Source of the DNA: Myxococcales bacterium
GTDB lineage: Bacteria > Myxococcota_A > Polyangia > Haliangiales > Haliangiaceae
Length of the DNA stretch: 64,000 bases
Reading direction: 5' to 3'
NCBI GenBank assembly: GCA_016720595.1
Contig: JADKKI010000029.1
Span: 62,001 to 126,000 of the forward strand
Part shown: positions 7,359 through 16,206 of the stretch, piece by piece
Layout of the letters: each line of letters starts with the position of its first letter
Numbering within the stretch: position 1 is the stretch's first letter
Translations under genes and position numbers: made by a program
Notes under the pieces: model-generated
Database searches by the model: none
What the model saw: only the letters and a program-made list of their open reading frames with translations
What the model was told of the DNA's origin: nothing

Positions 7359-8782
7359 ACAGCACCTCGTGGCAGATACACCGTGAACGTGGAGCCCTCA
7401 CCCTTGACCGACTGCACGTCGATCCACCCGCCGTGCTCGCGCACCAGCCCCCAGCTCACCGACAGGCCGAGGCCGGTCCCGGCGCCGACCTCCTTGGTCG
7501 TATAGAACGGCTCGAACACCCGTGCGCGCGTGGCCTCGTCGAGCCCGGTCCCCGTGTCTCGCACCTCGATCGCCATCCACGCCTGCTCGCCCCCACCCAC
7601 GTACGGTGGCGGGGTCTGCTCGACGACCTTCGCCGCGAGCGTGACCGTGCCGCCCGCCGGGGTCGCATGGATCCCGTTGACGACGAGGTTGGTCAGCACC
7701 TGGGTCAATTGGCCATCATCCGCGGCGATCCGCAAGCTCTCGTCGGCCGCGGGGGGCGCGAGCGTGACGTTCGCGGTGCGCGCGATCGTGGCCACCAGCT
7801 GGCACACGCGCCCCGCGAGCGTGGTGACGTTGACCGGCGCCTTGTGCAGCGGGCGCGGCCGCGCGAAATCGAGCAGCTGGCGGATCAGCGCCGTCATCCG
7901 CTCCGCCTGCTCCACGACGATCCGGGCCGAGTCGTCCACGTCCTTGCCCTCGACCTCGTGATCGAGGATCAGCTTGGCGCGCCCTTGCACCACGTTCAGC
8001 GGCGTGCCGAGCTCGTGCGCGAGCCCCGACGCGAGCTTCCCGACCGTGGTCAACCGATCTGCGTGGCGCAGCTGCTCCATCGCCTGCTCGCGCGCCTTGC
8101 TCTCCTCCGAGAGCCGCTCGCACATCAGGTTGATCTCGTTCGCGAGCTCGCCGAGCTCGTCGCGCTGTTCGAGCACCAGCGGCCCGCTGAGATCGCCGGT
8201 CCCCACCCGGCGCGCCTTGGCGGCCAGCCGGTTGATCGGACGACCGATGAACACCACCCCGAGCGCGAGCGCGAGCAGCGCCGCGATGGTCACCGCGCTG
8301 ACCGAGCCGAGGATCTCGCTGCGCAGCGAATCCCGGATGTACGTATCGAGCTGCTCGAGGGACTGCGCAATCTCGAGGCCGCCGCGGCGACGCTCGGGCA
8401 CCTCGACGGGAATGTACGTGAACAGCACGCGCCGCCCCGGGTCACGGAGCGTCACGATGTTGCCCTGCGTCAGCTCCCCGAGCGCATCCCGATCCACCCG
8501 CGGCGAGTCATGGTCCTTCGCATCGAGCCAGATCCATCGCGCTTGAAGGCTCTCGCGCTTGCTGGTGGCAGTCTCGAGGAACTCGCGAGCGGCCGCCTCC
8601 CCGTCACGCTGCCAGACGTGCGCCACGCCGCGAGCCAGCGCACGCCCCAGCGCGGCCGCCTCGCCCCGCATCTGCCGATCGAACACATCGCGCTCCCGCT
8701 GATAGTCCAGGTACCCCTGGATCAACGCGACGAGTGCGACGCCGATCACCAGCGCGGCGATGAACTTGCGTGTGAGCCGCAT
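7355..8782 (-). CDS. membrane sensor histidine kinase
   Basis: A 475-aa inner-membrane kinase. TM1 lies near residues 8-24 and TM2 near 156-178, enclosing a ~130-residue periplasmic sensor region with no recognised family. HAMP follows (RPINRLAAKARRVGTGDLSG), then HisKA with the phospho-acceptor His in ASGLAHELGTPLNVVQG, then the ATPase domain (N box NLVVNGIHATPAGG; G boxes DTGTGL and GAGTGLGLS). It is NtrB/ZraS-like in the cytoplasmic half and pairs with the overlapping sigma-54 regulator. The signal is unknown. Confidence 0.95.
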   Translation of the reverse strand: MRLTRKFIAALVIGVALVALIQGYLDYQRERDVFDRQMRGEAAALGRALARGVAHVWQRDGEAAAREFLETATSKRESLQARWIWLDAKDHDSPRVDRDALGELTQGNIVTLRDPGRRVLFTYIPVEVPERRRGGLEIAQSLEQLDTYIRDSLRSEILGSVSAVTIAALLALALGVVFIGRPINRLAAKARRVGTGDLSGPLVLEQRDELGELANEINLMCERLSEESKAREQAMEQLRHADRLTTVGKLASGLAHELGTPLNVVQGRAKLILDHEVEGKDVDDSARIVVEQAERMTALIRQLLDFARPRPLHKAPVNVTTLAGRVCQLVATIARTANVTLAPPAADESLRIAADDGQLTQVLTNLVVNGIHATPAGGTVTLAAKVVEQTPPPYVGGGEQAWMAIEVRDTGTGLDEATRARVFEPFYTTKEVGAGTGLGLSVSWGLVREHGGWIDVQSVKGEGSTFTVYLPRGAV

Positions 8783-8835
8783 CCCCCGAGGAGTTCTACC
8801 CGATCGCGGCGCCCGGTGTTGTACGCTCGGGACCG

Positions 8836-9633
8836 ATGCGGAGCCTTCCGTGCCTGGGTGCCACGCTGACCTTCGCTATTGGCGCCTGCGGCGGCGGCGG
8901 TGGCGGCGGTGGCGGCGGTGATGACGTGGCCCCCGGCGATGCAAAACGCCTGGACGCGGCCGTCGATATCACCGAGCTGTCGGGGGACTTCACCTGCATG
9001 GGCACCGCGTGGCCCACCACGGCGCCGGATCCGCTGTCCGTGATCGGTCGCGTCACCGATCCGGTGACGATGGCGAACGGCGGCGGCGCGACCGTCGAGC
9101 TGCACAAGGCCTCCGACGATGCGCTGATCGTCATGGGCGCGGCGGCGACCAACGGCATCTTCGCGTTCAACCTCGCGACCGCAGGCGTGGCCCCCACGAT
9201 CTATCGCAAGGCGACCCTCGCGGGCTCCGTCGACGGCTACACCTACGATCCGTACGCACCGTTCGACGGCTCGCACGCCGGTCGCGGCATCTACGCACCG
9301 ACGCCCGCCAGCCGCGACAGCTACTACACCGCCGCCGGCCTCGCGAACGATCCGGCGAAGGGCACGGTCCTGGTGGAGATCTTCGATTGCCTCGACCTCC
9401 AGGTCTACGGCGCGACCATCGAGGCCCCTGGCGCGGCCAAGATCATCTACGTCGACGACAGCGGCGCACCGAGCGGGACCGCGACCTCGACGGGCTCCCC
9501 GGGGATCGCCGTCGTCCTCGGCGCCCCGCCCGGTCCGATCGCGATCACCGTGCACGCGGGCTCGGTGGTGTTCCGCGCCTGGCCGGTGACCTCACGCGCG
9601 AACGCGTTCGTGTACAGCCCGCGCCTCCCGTGA
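8836..9633 (+). CDS. poly-Gly lipoprotein of unknown function
   Basis: A 265-aa predicted lipoprotein: the signal peptide ends TFAIGAC and the Cys is followed by a run of ten Gly, a flexible linker often seen on myxobacterial surface lipoproteins. The rest is beta-rich and includes VIGRVTDPVTMANGGGATVEL, reminiscent of carboxypeptidase-regulatory/TTR-like folds (PF13620 type), but I cannot assign a family. It is divergent from the sensor kinase with 53 bp between starts, so the two may share regulation. Confidence 0.75.
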   Translation: MRSLPCLGATLTFAIGACGGGGGGGGGGDDVAPGDAKRLDAAVDITELSGDFTCMGTAWPTTAPDPLSVIGRVTDPVTMANGGGATVELHKASDDALIVMGAAATNGIFAFNLATAGVAPTIYRKATLAGSVDGYTYDPYAPFDGSHAGRGIYAPTPASRDSYYTAAGLANDPAKGTVLVEIFDCLDLQVYGATIEAPGAAKIIYVDDSGAPSGTATSTGSPGIAVVLGAPPGPIAITVHAGSVVFRAWPVTSRANAFVYSPRLP

Positions 9634-9701
9634 GCGCGAGCGCACACCGCACGCCGGTCAGCTGGCCCGGTTCGTGAAGCCCTCCGTGGGAAGGAGTTCC
9701 C

Positions 9702-10169
9702 ATGTTGCCCAAGATCATCCTCGTGCCGACCGACCTCAGTGACCGCGCCGAGCAGGCCCTCGACTATGCGTGCGAGCTCGCCAAGAACCTCGGAGCGACC
9801 ATCCACCTCGTGAACGTGGTCGGCATCCCTTCGCTCGGGATCCCGGAGCTCGGCCTCGCCGTCGCGAGCACCACGATCGATCAGATCATGCTCGACAACC
9901 AGACCGCGCTCGACAAGCTGGCCGACGCGCGACGCGCGAGCGTCAACATCGGCCAGGTGATGCTGAAGTGCGGCGACGCCAAGGACCTGATCCTCGAGAC
10001 GGCGCAAGAGATCGGCGCGGACCTGATCGTGATGAGCACCCACGGCCGCCACGGCCTGTCGCGCGCGCTCCTGGGGAGCGTGGCCGAGACGGTGGTGCGC
10101 TCCTCGCCCTGCCCCGTGCTGACCGTCCGGATCAGCGCCGACGAGCAGGCGGCCCGCGACGCGGCGTAA
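9702..10169 (+). CDS. universal stress protein, UspA family
   Basis: A 155-aa single-domain Usp. The N-terminus KIILVPTDLSDRAEQALDYA is canonical. The C-terminal ATP-binding signature is present (MSTHGRHGLSRALLGSVAE followed by SSPCPVLTV), placing it in the nucleotide-binding UspFG/MJ0577-like group. Usps are cytoplasmic proteins supporting survival under starvation or energy stress. A good Shine-Dalgarno (GGAAGGAG) lies just upstream of ATG 9702. It is followed by pcm, another stress and repair gene, after 67 bp. Confidence 0.95.
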   Translation: MLPKIILVPTDLSDRAEQALDYACELAKNLGATIHLVNVVGIPSLGIPELGLAVASTTIDQIMLDNQTALDKLADARRASVNIGQVMLKCGDAKDLILETAQEIGADLIVMSTHGRHGLSRALLGSVAETVVRSSPCPVLTVRISADEQAARDAA

Positions 10170-10236
10170 GCTCGGTGCGCCCGGGCGGGCGGATTCGCTC
10201 GTTGCATCGAGGCGAGGCAGCACACATGGTGACGAC

Positions 10237-10908
10237 ATGGGGCGAGTCTTGACGAGCACGGAGTCTCGTCGTCAGCAGATGGTGACCGAGCAGCTCCGTC
10301 GACGGGAGATCTCTGACCCGCGCGTGCTCGCCGCGTTCGCCACGATCCCGCGCGATCGATTCGTCCCCGCCTCGCTGGTCGAGCGTGCCTACGAGGACGG
10401 GCCGTTACCGATCGGCGCAGGTCAGACGATCTCGCAGCCGTTCGTGGTGGCGATCACGATGCAGGCCCTCGGCCTGGTCGGCCACGAGCACGTGCTCGAG
10501 ATCGGGACGGGCTCCGGCTACGCCGCCGCGATCCTCGGGATGCTCGCGCACGACGTGGACAGCGTGGAGCGCATCGACGACCTCGCCGCCGCCGCCGAGG
10601 CGACGCTCGCGGAGCTCGAGATCCGAAATGTTCGCGTTCACCGCGGGGATGGCACCCTCGGCTGGCCGCCGGGCGCGCCGTACGATGCGATCGCGGTCGC
10701 GGCTGGTGCGCCTGCGCCCCCGCCCGCCCTGCTCGCACAGCTCGCGCTCGGCGGGAGGCTGGTGGTGCCCACCGGATCAGCCGACTGGCAGCGCCTGATC
10801 CGGATCACGCGACGCTCCGAGGTGGACTACAGCGAGGAGGACCTCGGCGAGGTCCGGTTCGTCCCGCTGGTCGGCGCGCAGGGCTGGCCAGTTCCGTCGT
10901 CGCGGTGA
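10237..10908 (+). CDS. pcm: protein-L-isoaspartate O-methyltransferase
   Basis: A 223-aa enzyme that methylates isoaspartyl residues with S-adenosylmethionine, starting repair of age-damaged proteins in the cytosol. Family motifs: IPRDRFVPASLVERAYEDG near residue 38, the substrate-binding GQTISQPFVV at 62-71, and the SAM-binding VLEIGTGSGYAAAILG at 86-101. Length is normal for bacterial Pcm. ATG 10237 begins MGRVLTSTESRRQQM; the Met at residue 15 is an alternative. It lies downstream of a Usp gene, and converges with yceI. Confidence 0.95.
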   Translation: MGRVLTSTESRRQQMVTEQLRRREISDPRVLAAFATIPRDRFVPASLVERAYEDGPLPIGAGQTISQPFVVAITMQALGLVGHEHVLEIGTGSGYAAAILGMLAHDVDSVERIDDLAAAAEATLAELEIRNVRVHRGDGTLGWPPGAPYDAIAVAAGAPAPPPALLAQLALGGRLVVPTGSADWQRLIRITRRSEVDYSEEDLGEVRFVPLVGAQGWPVPSSR

Positions 10909-10935
10909 TGGAACGTCGGTCAGGGTCCCTCCCGC

Positions 10936-11484
10936 TCAGGCGGCGACGGCCGCGGCCTTCTGGATCGCCTCGATCTCGAGGCTGATCTCGATCTTGTCGC
11001 CGACCACCACGCCACCAGTCTCGAGCAGGGCGTTCCAGTGGAGGCCGAACTCCTTGCGGCTGATCGAGGCCTTCGCGGAGAACCCGGCGCGGGTGCCGCC
11101 CCACGGGTCCTTGACCTGGCCGTTGCTCTCGACCTTGAGCGTCACCGGGCGGGTCTCGCCACGGATCGTCAGATCGCCGAGGACCTCGAGCTCCTCGTCG
11201 CTGATCTTCTTGACGCTGGTGCTCTTGAACGTGAGCTTGGGGAACTTCTCGGTGTCGAAGAAGTCGGCCGAGCGCAGGTGCGCATCGCGCTTCTCCTCCT
11301 TGGTATCGACACTGGCGGTGTCGATGGTGACGTCGACGCGCGAGCGCGTGATGTCGTCGCTGTCGAGCTCGAGGCTGCCGCCCCAGGTCGCGAAGCGGCC
11401 GTGTACCTTCGACACCATCAGGTGCCGGACGTGGAAGTTAACGGAAGAGTGAGAGAGGTCGAAGTCCCAGGTGGTGGCAGTCAT
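10936..11484 (-). CDS. YceI-family protein
   Basis: A 182-aa YceI-domain protein, a lipocalin-like barrel that binds isoprenoid or other amphipathic molecules. The N-terminus TTWDFDLSHSSVNFHVRHLM and the internal FKSTSVKKISDEELEVLGDL are typical of the family. Unlike E. coli YceI it lacks a signal peptide, so it is probably cytoplasmic. It is divergent from an HxlR regulator; the 96-bp gap has nested inverted repeats, making YceI the likely regulated target. Confidence 0.92.
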   Translation of the reverse strand: MTATTWDFDLSHSSVNFHVRHLMVSKVHGRFATWGGSLELDSDDITRSRVDVTIDTASVDTKEEKRDAHLRSADFFDTEKFPKLTFKSTSVKKISDEELEVLGDLTIRGETRPVTLKVESNGQVKDPWGGTRAGFSAKASISRKEFGLHWNALLETGGVVVGDKIEISLEIEAIQKAAAVAA

Positions 11485-11499
11485 GGTCGGCTCCTATTG

Positions 11500-11550
11500 G
11501 TTCCCGCTGTTGCCTTGGTTTCTTTTCGTAACCAGGGTGATAATGGGAAC
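11500..11550. promoter_or_regulatory. nested inverted repeats, candidate HxlR operator
   Basis: Between yceI and the HxlR gene an inner pair CCTTGGTT (11513-11520) / AACCAGGG (11530-11537) has one wobble mismatch. An outer pair GTTCCC (11500-11505) / GGGAAC (11545-11550) is perfect. Both centre on the same point, as for a dimeric winged-helix regulator controlling both divergent genes. Confidence 0.55.
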
Positions 11551-11580
11551 TGACCCGCCACCTGACAAGGAGGCAACGCC

Positions 11581-11967
11581 ATGGCGCCGAGGAACAAAGT
11601 TTTGCAAGTGCCCGCGAAGTGCCTCGCCATACGCGAGGTCCTCAACCGCGTGGGTGACAAGTGGAGTGTTCAGATCGTGGGGCTCCTCGGCAACGGAACC
11701 ATGCGATTCAGCGAGTTGCGTCGCGCGATCGAGGGAATCTCGCAGCGGATGTTGACGCTCACGCTGCGCGGTCTCGAGCGCGATGGGCTGATCGAACGAA
11801 CGGTGTTTCCCGAGATCCCACCTCGCGTCGAGTACGCACTCACGCGGCTGGGCAACACCTTGCTCGAGCCGATCCAGCAGCTCGCGGAGTGGGCCGCGGA
11901 CAACCGCACCACGATCCAGGCCGCGCGGGACAAGTTCGATGCCGCAGCGGCGAAGCGAAAGCCCTGA
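11581..11967 (+). CDS. HxlR-family winged-helix regulator
   Basis: A 128-aa MarR-like HxlR regulator. The signature Cys near the N-terminus ([18 protein letters not shown], Cys14) matches the redox or electrophile-sensing cysteine of YodB/QorR-type members. The winged helix follows ([20 protein letters not shown], then [12 protein letters not shown]) and the wing contains [12 protein letters not shown] strong Shine-Dalgarno (AAGGAGG) precedes ATG 11581. It is divergent from yceI and probably represses it. Cysteine-based sensing is inferred by analogy. Confidence 0.93.
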   Translation: MAPRNKVLQVPAKCLAIREVLNRVGDKWSVQIVGLLGNGTMRFSELRRAIEGISQRMLTLTLRGLERDGLIERTVFPEIPPRVEYALTRLGNTLLEPIQQLAEWAADNRTTIQAARDKFDAAAAKRKP

Positions 11968-12019
11968 GGCGTAGGCGCACGGCGCTCACCGATCGGGCTG
12001 GGCCCGTGGTCGCGATGGC

Positions 12020-13285
12020 TCAGGTAGCGGGCGGCCCGCCGAGATCGCGGAGCTTGGTCGGCGCGATGGGCTCGCCACCACCCTTGCCGCGCGCCAGCCG
12101 CTGCGACGGATAGATGCTGCGATGCCCGGTGAACAGGTACGCCAGCACGCAGACGATCACCACGTGCGGGAGCACGTTGGCACCGAGCAGCTCCACGGCC
12201 ATGATCGAGAGCGCGATCGGTGTGTTCGATGCCGCGGCGAACACGGCCGCCATCCCCACGCCGGCGCCGAGCTCGCGCGGGATCCCGAGCGCCGGAGCGA
12301 GCACGCCACCGAGGGCCGCGCCGATCAGGAACAGCGGCGTGACCTCACCGCCGAGGAAGCCCGCGCCGAGGGTGACCGCGGTGAACACGAGCTTCGCCGC
12401 GAACGCCCAGTCGGGGACGCCGCCATCGGCGAACGAGCGCACGATCATCGGGACGCCGAGGCCGAGGTAGTCGCTGGTGCCGAGGAGCTGCCAGAGGCCG
12501 ACGACCACGGCGCCACCGAGCGCCATCCGCAGCCCGAGGCCCTTGAGGTGACGCTCCCCGCGCCGCCGCAGGAAGTGCGTGAGCTCGATGAACGCCACGC
12601 TGACCAGCGCCACGGCTGCCGCGAACACGATCCACTTCGCGCACACCAGGGGTGACAGCTCGAGGTGGGGAGCCGACGGGTAGACGGTGTGGACGATGCC
12701 GAGGGCACGCGTGGTGAGATCGCCCACGAGCGAGGCGACGAGCGCGGGGACCAGCGCCTCGTACTCGATGCGACCGAGGACCACGAACTCGAGGCCGAAG
12801 ATCGCGCCGGCGATCGGCGTGCCGAACACCGAGCCGAAGCCGCCCGCGACGCCCGCGGCGAGGAGCACCCGGCGCAGCGGGCGATCGAGCTTCGCGCGGT
12901 GCGAGATCCAGTCCGCCAGGCTCGCTCCCATCTGCACCGCCGTGCCCTCGCGGCCCGCGCTGCCGCCGAACAGATGCGTGAGGACGGTGCCCGCCAGGAC
13001 CATCGGCATCATGCGGAACGGGATCTCTGGACCGTCATCGTGGATCGTATCGATCACGAGGTTGTTGCCGCCCTTGATGCGCTCGCCGAACCGGGCGTAG
13101 AGCAGCCCGAGCAGCAGACCCGCCACCGGCAGCAGGAACACGATCGACTCGTGCCCGATCCGGAACGCCGTGGCCTCCTCGAGGAGGTACAGGAACAGCG
13201 CGGACGCCGCGCCGCAACACACCCCCACGAGCGCGCCGAGGCCGATCCACTGCGCGAAGGCTGCCAGTCGTGCGCGCCACGTCAT
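12020..13285 (-). CDS. CLC-family antiporter, probable fluoride exporter (CLC-F type)
   Basis: A 421-aa integral membrane CLC protein. The gating-Glu motif is GREGT (111-115) instead of canonical GREGP. The usual GSGIP selectivity loop is replaced by KGGNNLVID (71-79), and the third anion-binding loop reads GFLGGEVTPLF. This pattern, together with a fluoride riboswitch directly upstream, points to the CLC-F branch, which expels toxic F- in exchange for H+. GSVFGTPIAGAIFG and AAASNTPIA are further CLC helices. ATG 13285 has GAGGA about 10 nt upstream. No CBS domains are present, as usual for short bacterial CLCs. The fluoride assignment rests on riboswitch plus motifs and is not tested. Confidence 0.92.
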   Translation of the reverse strand: MTWRARLAAFAQWIGLGALVGVCCGAASALFLYLLEEATAFRIGHESIVFLLPVAGLLLGLLYARFGERIKGGNNLVIDTIHDDGPEIPFRMMPMVLAGTVLTHLFGGSAGREGTAVQMGASLADWISHRAKLDRPLRRVLLAAGVAGGFGSVFGTPIAGAIFGLEFVVLGRIEYEALVPALVASLVGDLTTRALGIVHTVYPSAPHLELSPLVCAKWIVFAAAVALVSVAFIELTHFLRRRGERHLKGLGLRMALGGAVVVGLWQLLGTSDYLGLGVPMIVRSFADGGVPDWAFAAKLVFTAVTLGAGFLGGEVTPLFLIGAALGGVLAPALGIPRELGAGVGMAAVFAAASNTPIALSIMAVELLGANVLPHVVIVCVLAYLFTGHRSIYPSQRLARGKGGGEPIAPTKLRDLGGPPAT

Positions 13286-13342
13286 CCGGTCTGTGTCCTC
13301 ATGGTGGGTCTCTTCCTGGGGAGAGCACCGAGGTCACGCACG

Positions 13343-13372
13343 TCCTACGGTGCCCCGTTGGGGCTCGTAGGA
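13343..13372 (-). promoter_or_regulatory. expression-platform hairpin of the fluoride riboswitch
   Basis: On the minus strand UCCUACG...CGUAGGA forms a 7-bp outer stem and GCCCC/GGGGC an inner stem. The 5' arm reuses the CUCCUAC that the aptamer needs for its pseudoknot, so the two structures exclude each other: fluoride binding would melt the hairpin. No T-tract follows, so the hairpin may act through Rho-type termination or by restructuring the leader and not as a classic intrinsic terminator. Confidence 0.7.
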
Positions 13373-13430
13373 GTCATTGGCGCCATCCGATCGGCGGCGC
13401 GAGTATCGGCGGACTCCACCGCCATCGTTT
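13366..13430 (-). promoter_or_regulatory. fluoride riboswitch aptamer (crcB motif)
   Basis: Read on the minus strand, 13423-13408 is GGCGGUGGAGUCCGCC, a P1 hairpin (GGCGG/CCGCC) whose loop holds GGAGU. A second stem GCGCC/GGCGC follows with an inner CCG/CGG. The 3' segment CCAAUGACUCCUACG (13380-13366) holds ACUCC, which pairs with the loop GGAGU to form the pseudoknot of this class. The arrangement P1-loop, spacer stem, then xxAUGAxxCCUAC matches the known fluoride aptamer. It lies about 80 nt upstream of the CLC start codon. Confidence 0.88.
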
Positions 13431-13467
13431 GCGTGTGATGCCAGCGTCGTTCGACCGGGCAGCAATG

Positions 13468-15072
13468 TCAAGGGAGAGGTGTGAGGCTGCCGGCCTTCAC
13501 GGGGATGAACGTCATCGCCCGCTCGGCGAGCGCGGTGATGGTCAGACTCGGGTTGACCCCGAGGTTCGCGCCGACAGCCGCGCCATCGATCACGTAGAGC
13601 CCCTGATAGCCGAACACGCGGTGCTGCGCATCGATCACGCCGTGCTCGGCATCGGCGCCCATGACGCAGCCGCCGATGCAGTGCGCGGTCATCGGGAGAT
13701 CGAACAGGATCTCGGTGTTCGAGGTGATCGCGATGCCGCCGAACTTCGCGGCCGCCTTCTCCGCGAACGTGTTCGCCGCCGGGATGTTGGTCGGGATGCG
13801 CTCGCCCGCGGAGCACAGCAGGCGCGTGAACGGCCAGAACCAGCGGCGGCGCAGCCGGAACTTCAGGGTGGCGTCGATCGTCTGCATCACGAGGAAGATC
13901 AGGGTCTGGCGCGCGAAGCCGAACGGCCAGCCGGCGCGAAGGAACTTGATCGGGTGCCGCAGCGCATTCCACATCCACGCGAAGATCCGGCGCCAGCCCT
14001 TACCGCTGACGAGCATCGTCGCGAGGAGGCCGAGGACATCGGAGCCGCGTGAATAGCGCGTGGCCTCGATGTGCGTGAACTGATCGATGTGGATGCCCGA
14101 GCCGATCGCGATGCCCTGAGACATGTCGTACTGCTTGCCGGGAAACCGCACGCCGATCAGGGACTCGGAGTTGGTGCGGACCTCGTCCCCGAGCCGGTCC
14201 GAGATCGCGGGGAGCGATCCACGAAGCTTGAGGCGCATCAGGAGATCCATCGAGCCCAGCGCCGAGGCCGCGACCACCACGTGGCGCGCCGTGATCGTCT
14301 TGCGCTGCTTGAACAGCCACGCGGTGGAGCGCTCGGTGGTGATCCGATAGCCGTCGGAGCCGTCCGCGGCGCCGATCGGGACGATGTCGACGACGCGCGT
14401 CTCGGCGAGGATCTTCGCGCCGGCCTGCTCGGCGAAGTGGAGGTAGTTCTTGTCGAGCGTGTTCTTGGCGTTGAAGCGGCAACCCACCATGCATCCACCG
14501 CAGCCCGTGCAGCTCGCGCGCGGGGGGCCCTTGCCGTCGAAGTACGGGTCCGGGTGCGGCGTGCCGGGCGCCTCGCCCTCCTTGCCGAAGTACACCGCGA
14601 CGTCGGTCGGATAGAACGTGTGGCCCACGCCCTGGTCGTCGGCCATGCGCTTGAGCATGTGATCGGCGTCCCGGAGGATCGGGTTGCGGGTCACGCCGAG
14701 CATGCGCTGGGCGGTCGCGTAGTGCGCCGGCATCTCGGCCTGCCAGCTCGCGAGCCCCTTCCACGAGCCCTCCGTCCACACCGACGGCGGCGGGACCAGC
14801 ATCGTGTTCGCGTACGTGATCGAGCCGCCGCCGACGGCGTTGCCGCACAGGATCACGACGTGCTTGAACGGGCGCATGTCGTAGAAGCCGAACAGCTTGA
14901 GGCCGGGTCGCCAGATCCAGCGCCACAGGTTCCACGTGGTCTTCGGGAAGTCCTTCGCCGTCCACCGCTTCCCCATCTCCAGCACGCCGACCGAGTACCC
15001 CTTCTCCGCGAGCCGGCAGGCCGAGACGCTGCCTCCGAAGCCCGAGCCGACGACCACGTAGTCGAAGTCCAC
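13468..15072 (-). CDS. GMC-family FAD oxidoreductase (cholesterol-oxidase-like)
   Basis: A 534-aa flavoenzyme. The N-terminal FAD-binding motif VVVGSGFGGSVSACRLAE is followed by EMGKRW. The GMC region contains GNAVGGGSITYANTML, and the C-terminal FAD/active-site part is TAHCIGGCVMGADAEHGVID with NPSLTITALAERA. A cysteine cluster (SCTGCGGCMVGCRFNAKNTL) is typical of actinobacterial and myxobacterial sterol/alcohol-oxidising members. No signal peptide is seen. It starts 12 bp after the HupE gene and is the third gene of a TPR-HupE-GMC operon. Substrate unknown. Confidence 0.9.
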   Translation of the reverse strand: MDFDYVVVGSGFGGSVSACRLAEKGYSVGVLEMGKRWTAKDFPKTTWNLWRWIWRPGLKLFGFYDMRPFKHVVILCGNAVGGGSITYANTMLVPPPSVWTEGSWKGLASWQAEMPAHYATAQRMLGVTRNPILRDADHMLKRMADDQGVGHTFYPTDVAVYFGKEGEAPGTPHPDPYFDGKGPPRASCTGCGGCMVGCRFNAKNTLDKNYLHFAEQAGAKILAETRVVDIVPIGAADGSDGYRITTERSTAWLFKQRKTITARHVVVAASALGSMDLLMRLKLRGSLPAISDRLGDEVRTNSESLIGVRFPGKQYDMSQGIAIGSGIHIDQFTHIEATRYSRGSDVLGLLATMLVSGKGWRRIFAWMWNALRHPIKFLRAGWPFGFARQTLIFLVMQTIDATLKFRLRRRWFWPFTRLLCSAGERIPTNIPAANTFAEKAAAKFGGIAITSNTEILFDLPMTAHCIGGCVMGADAEHGVIDAQHRVFGYQGLYVIDGAAVGANLGVNPSLTITALAERAMTFIPVKAGSLTPLP

Positions 15073-15084
15073 GGGACGAGTATG

Positions 15085-16206
15085 TCAGGAGAGTGCGGTG
15101 AGGACCCGTTCGACGAACCAGTAGATGCCCGCGAGCCCGATCGCCGCCGCGAGGCCCTTGATGACATAGGGCTCGACGCGCTTGTTGCGGTGCGCGAGGA
15201 ACACGAGCGGGACGAGGACCACCATCAGGATCATCTGGCCGAGCTCGACGCCGAGGTTGAACCCGAACAGCGCCTTCACCATCTGGCCGGTCGAGAGATC
15301 GAGGCCGGCGAGCGCGTTCGCGAAGCCGAACCCGTGCACGAGGCCGAAGAACGTCGCGATCTTCCAGCGGTGTTGCTTCCACAGCCCGGTCATCGCCTCG
15401 ACCGCGACGAAGGCGATCGAGAGCGCGATCAGCGGCTCGATCACCTGCGGGGGAGGCCGCACCACGCCGATCGCCGCGAGGGCGAGCGTGATCGAGTGTC
15501 CGAGCGTGAACCCGCTCGCGATGCCGATCAGCTGGAGCAGCGTGCCACCACCGAGGATCAGCGCCATCAAGAACAGGATGTGGTCGAGGCCATCGGGGAG
15601 CTTCCAGCCGCCGTCGCCGTGCCACTCGCTCGGCGCCGCGCCGATGTGCTGGATGCCGGACCACACGAAGCCGCCGAAGCCGTACGACGACGAGGAGCTG
15701 GAGGCGCCGAGCTCGAGCTCGGGCTTGTAGCGATCGACGAGCGTCAGCCGCTCGGTGTCGTCGAGCACTTCCTTGACCAGGAGCTCGAAGGTCGGGGAGA
15801 TCCGGGCCTCGCGGATCATCGGGAAGGTCCAGCGGCGCACGCCAGCGCCGGTGCAGGTGGCGGTGTCGGTGACGCGCACCACGCGATCGTTCAGGGCGGT
15901 CACCGCGCCGGCCCACGTGCACGCGCCCGCGTCGGTGGTGATCGGTGCGCGCGCGTACGTCGCCTCGGCCAGCGCCCGGGCGTGCGCGGCCAGGCCGGGG
16001 GCATCGAGCGCCTTCGCGTCGACCTTGAGCGCGGTGGCCGCCGCCGTGACGTCGACGTCGAGCGTGATCGCGACGGCATCACCGCGCGCCTCGACCCGCA
16101 GGTAGCCGACATCGAGAGGATGCGCCGCGGCGGGACGCACCATCCCCGCGACCACGATCCCGAGGAGCAGCACGCGGCGCGCGAGCACGGTGCCCGAGTC
16201 TGTCAC
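15085..16206 (-). CDS. HupE/UreJ-family membrane protein with exported N-domain
   Basis: A 373-aa protein matching the long HupE/UreJ_2 type (PF13795-like). A signal peptide ending RPAAAHP is followed by a ~190-residue extracytoplasmic beta domain, then six or seven membrane helices from GLDHILFLMALILGGGTLL to the C-terminus. GLDHILF and HSITLALA carry His in the positions conserved in HupE/UreJ transporters, and VHGFGFANALAG is the third signature. HupE proteins import nickel; for this branch the substrate is unknown. The start is GTG 16206, overlapping the stop of the TPR gene by 4 bp. Confidence 0.88.
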   Translation of the reverse strand: MTDSGTVLARRVLLLGIVVAGMVRPAAAHPLDVGYLRVEARGDAVAITLDVDVTAAATALKVDAKALDAPGLAAHARALAEATYARAPITTDAGACTWAGAVTALNDRVVRVTDTATCTGAGVRRWTFPMIREARISPTFELLVKEVLDDTERLTLVDRYKPELELGASSSSSSYGFGGFVWSGIQHIGAAPSEWHGDGGWKLPDGLDHILFLMALILGGGTLLQLIGIASGFTLGHSITLALAAIGVVRPPPQVIEPLIALSIAFVAVEAMTGLWKQHRWKIATFFGLVHGFGFANALAGLDLSTGQMVKALFGFNLGVELGQMILMVVLVPLVFLAHRNKRVEPYVIKGLAAAIGLAGIYWFVERVLTALS

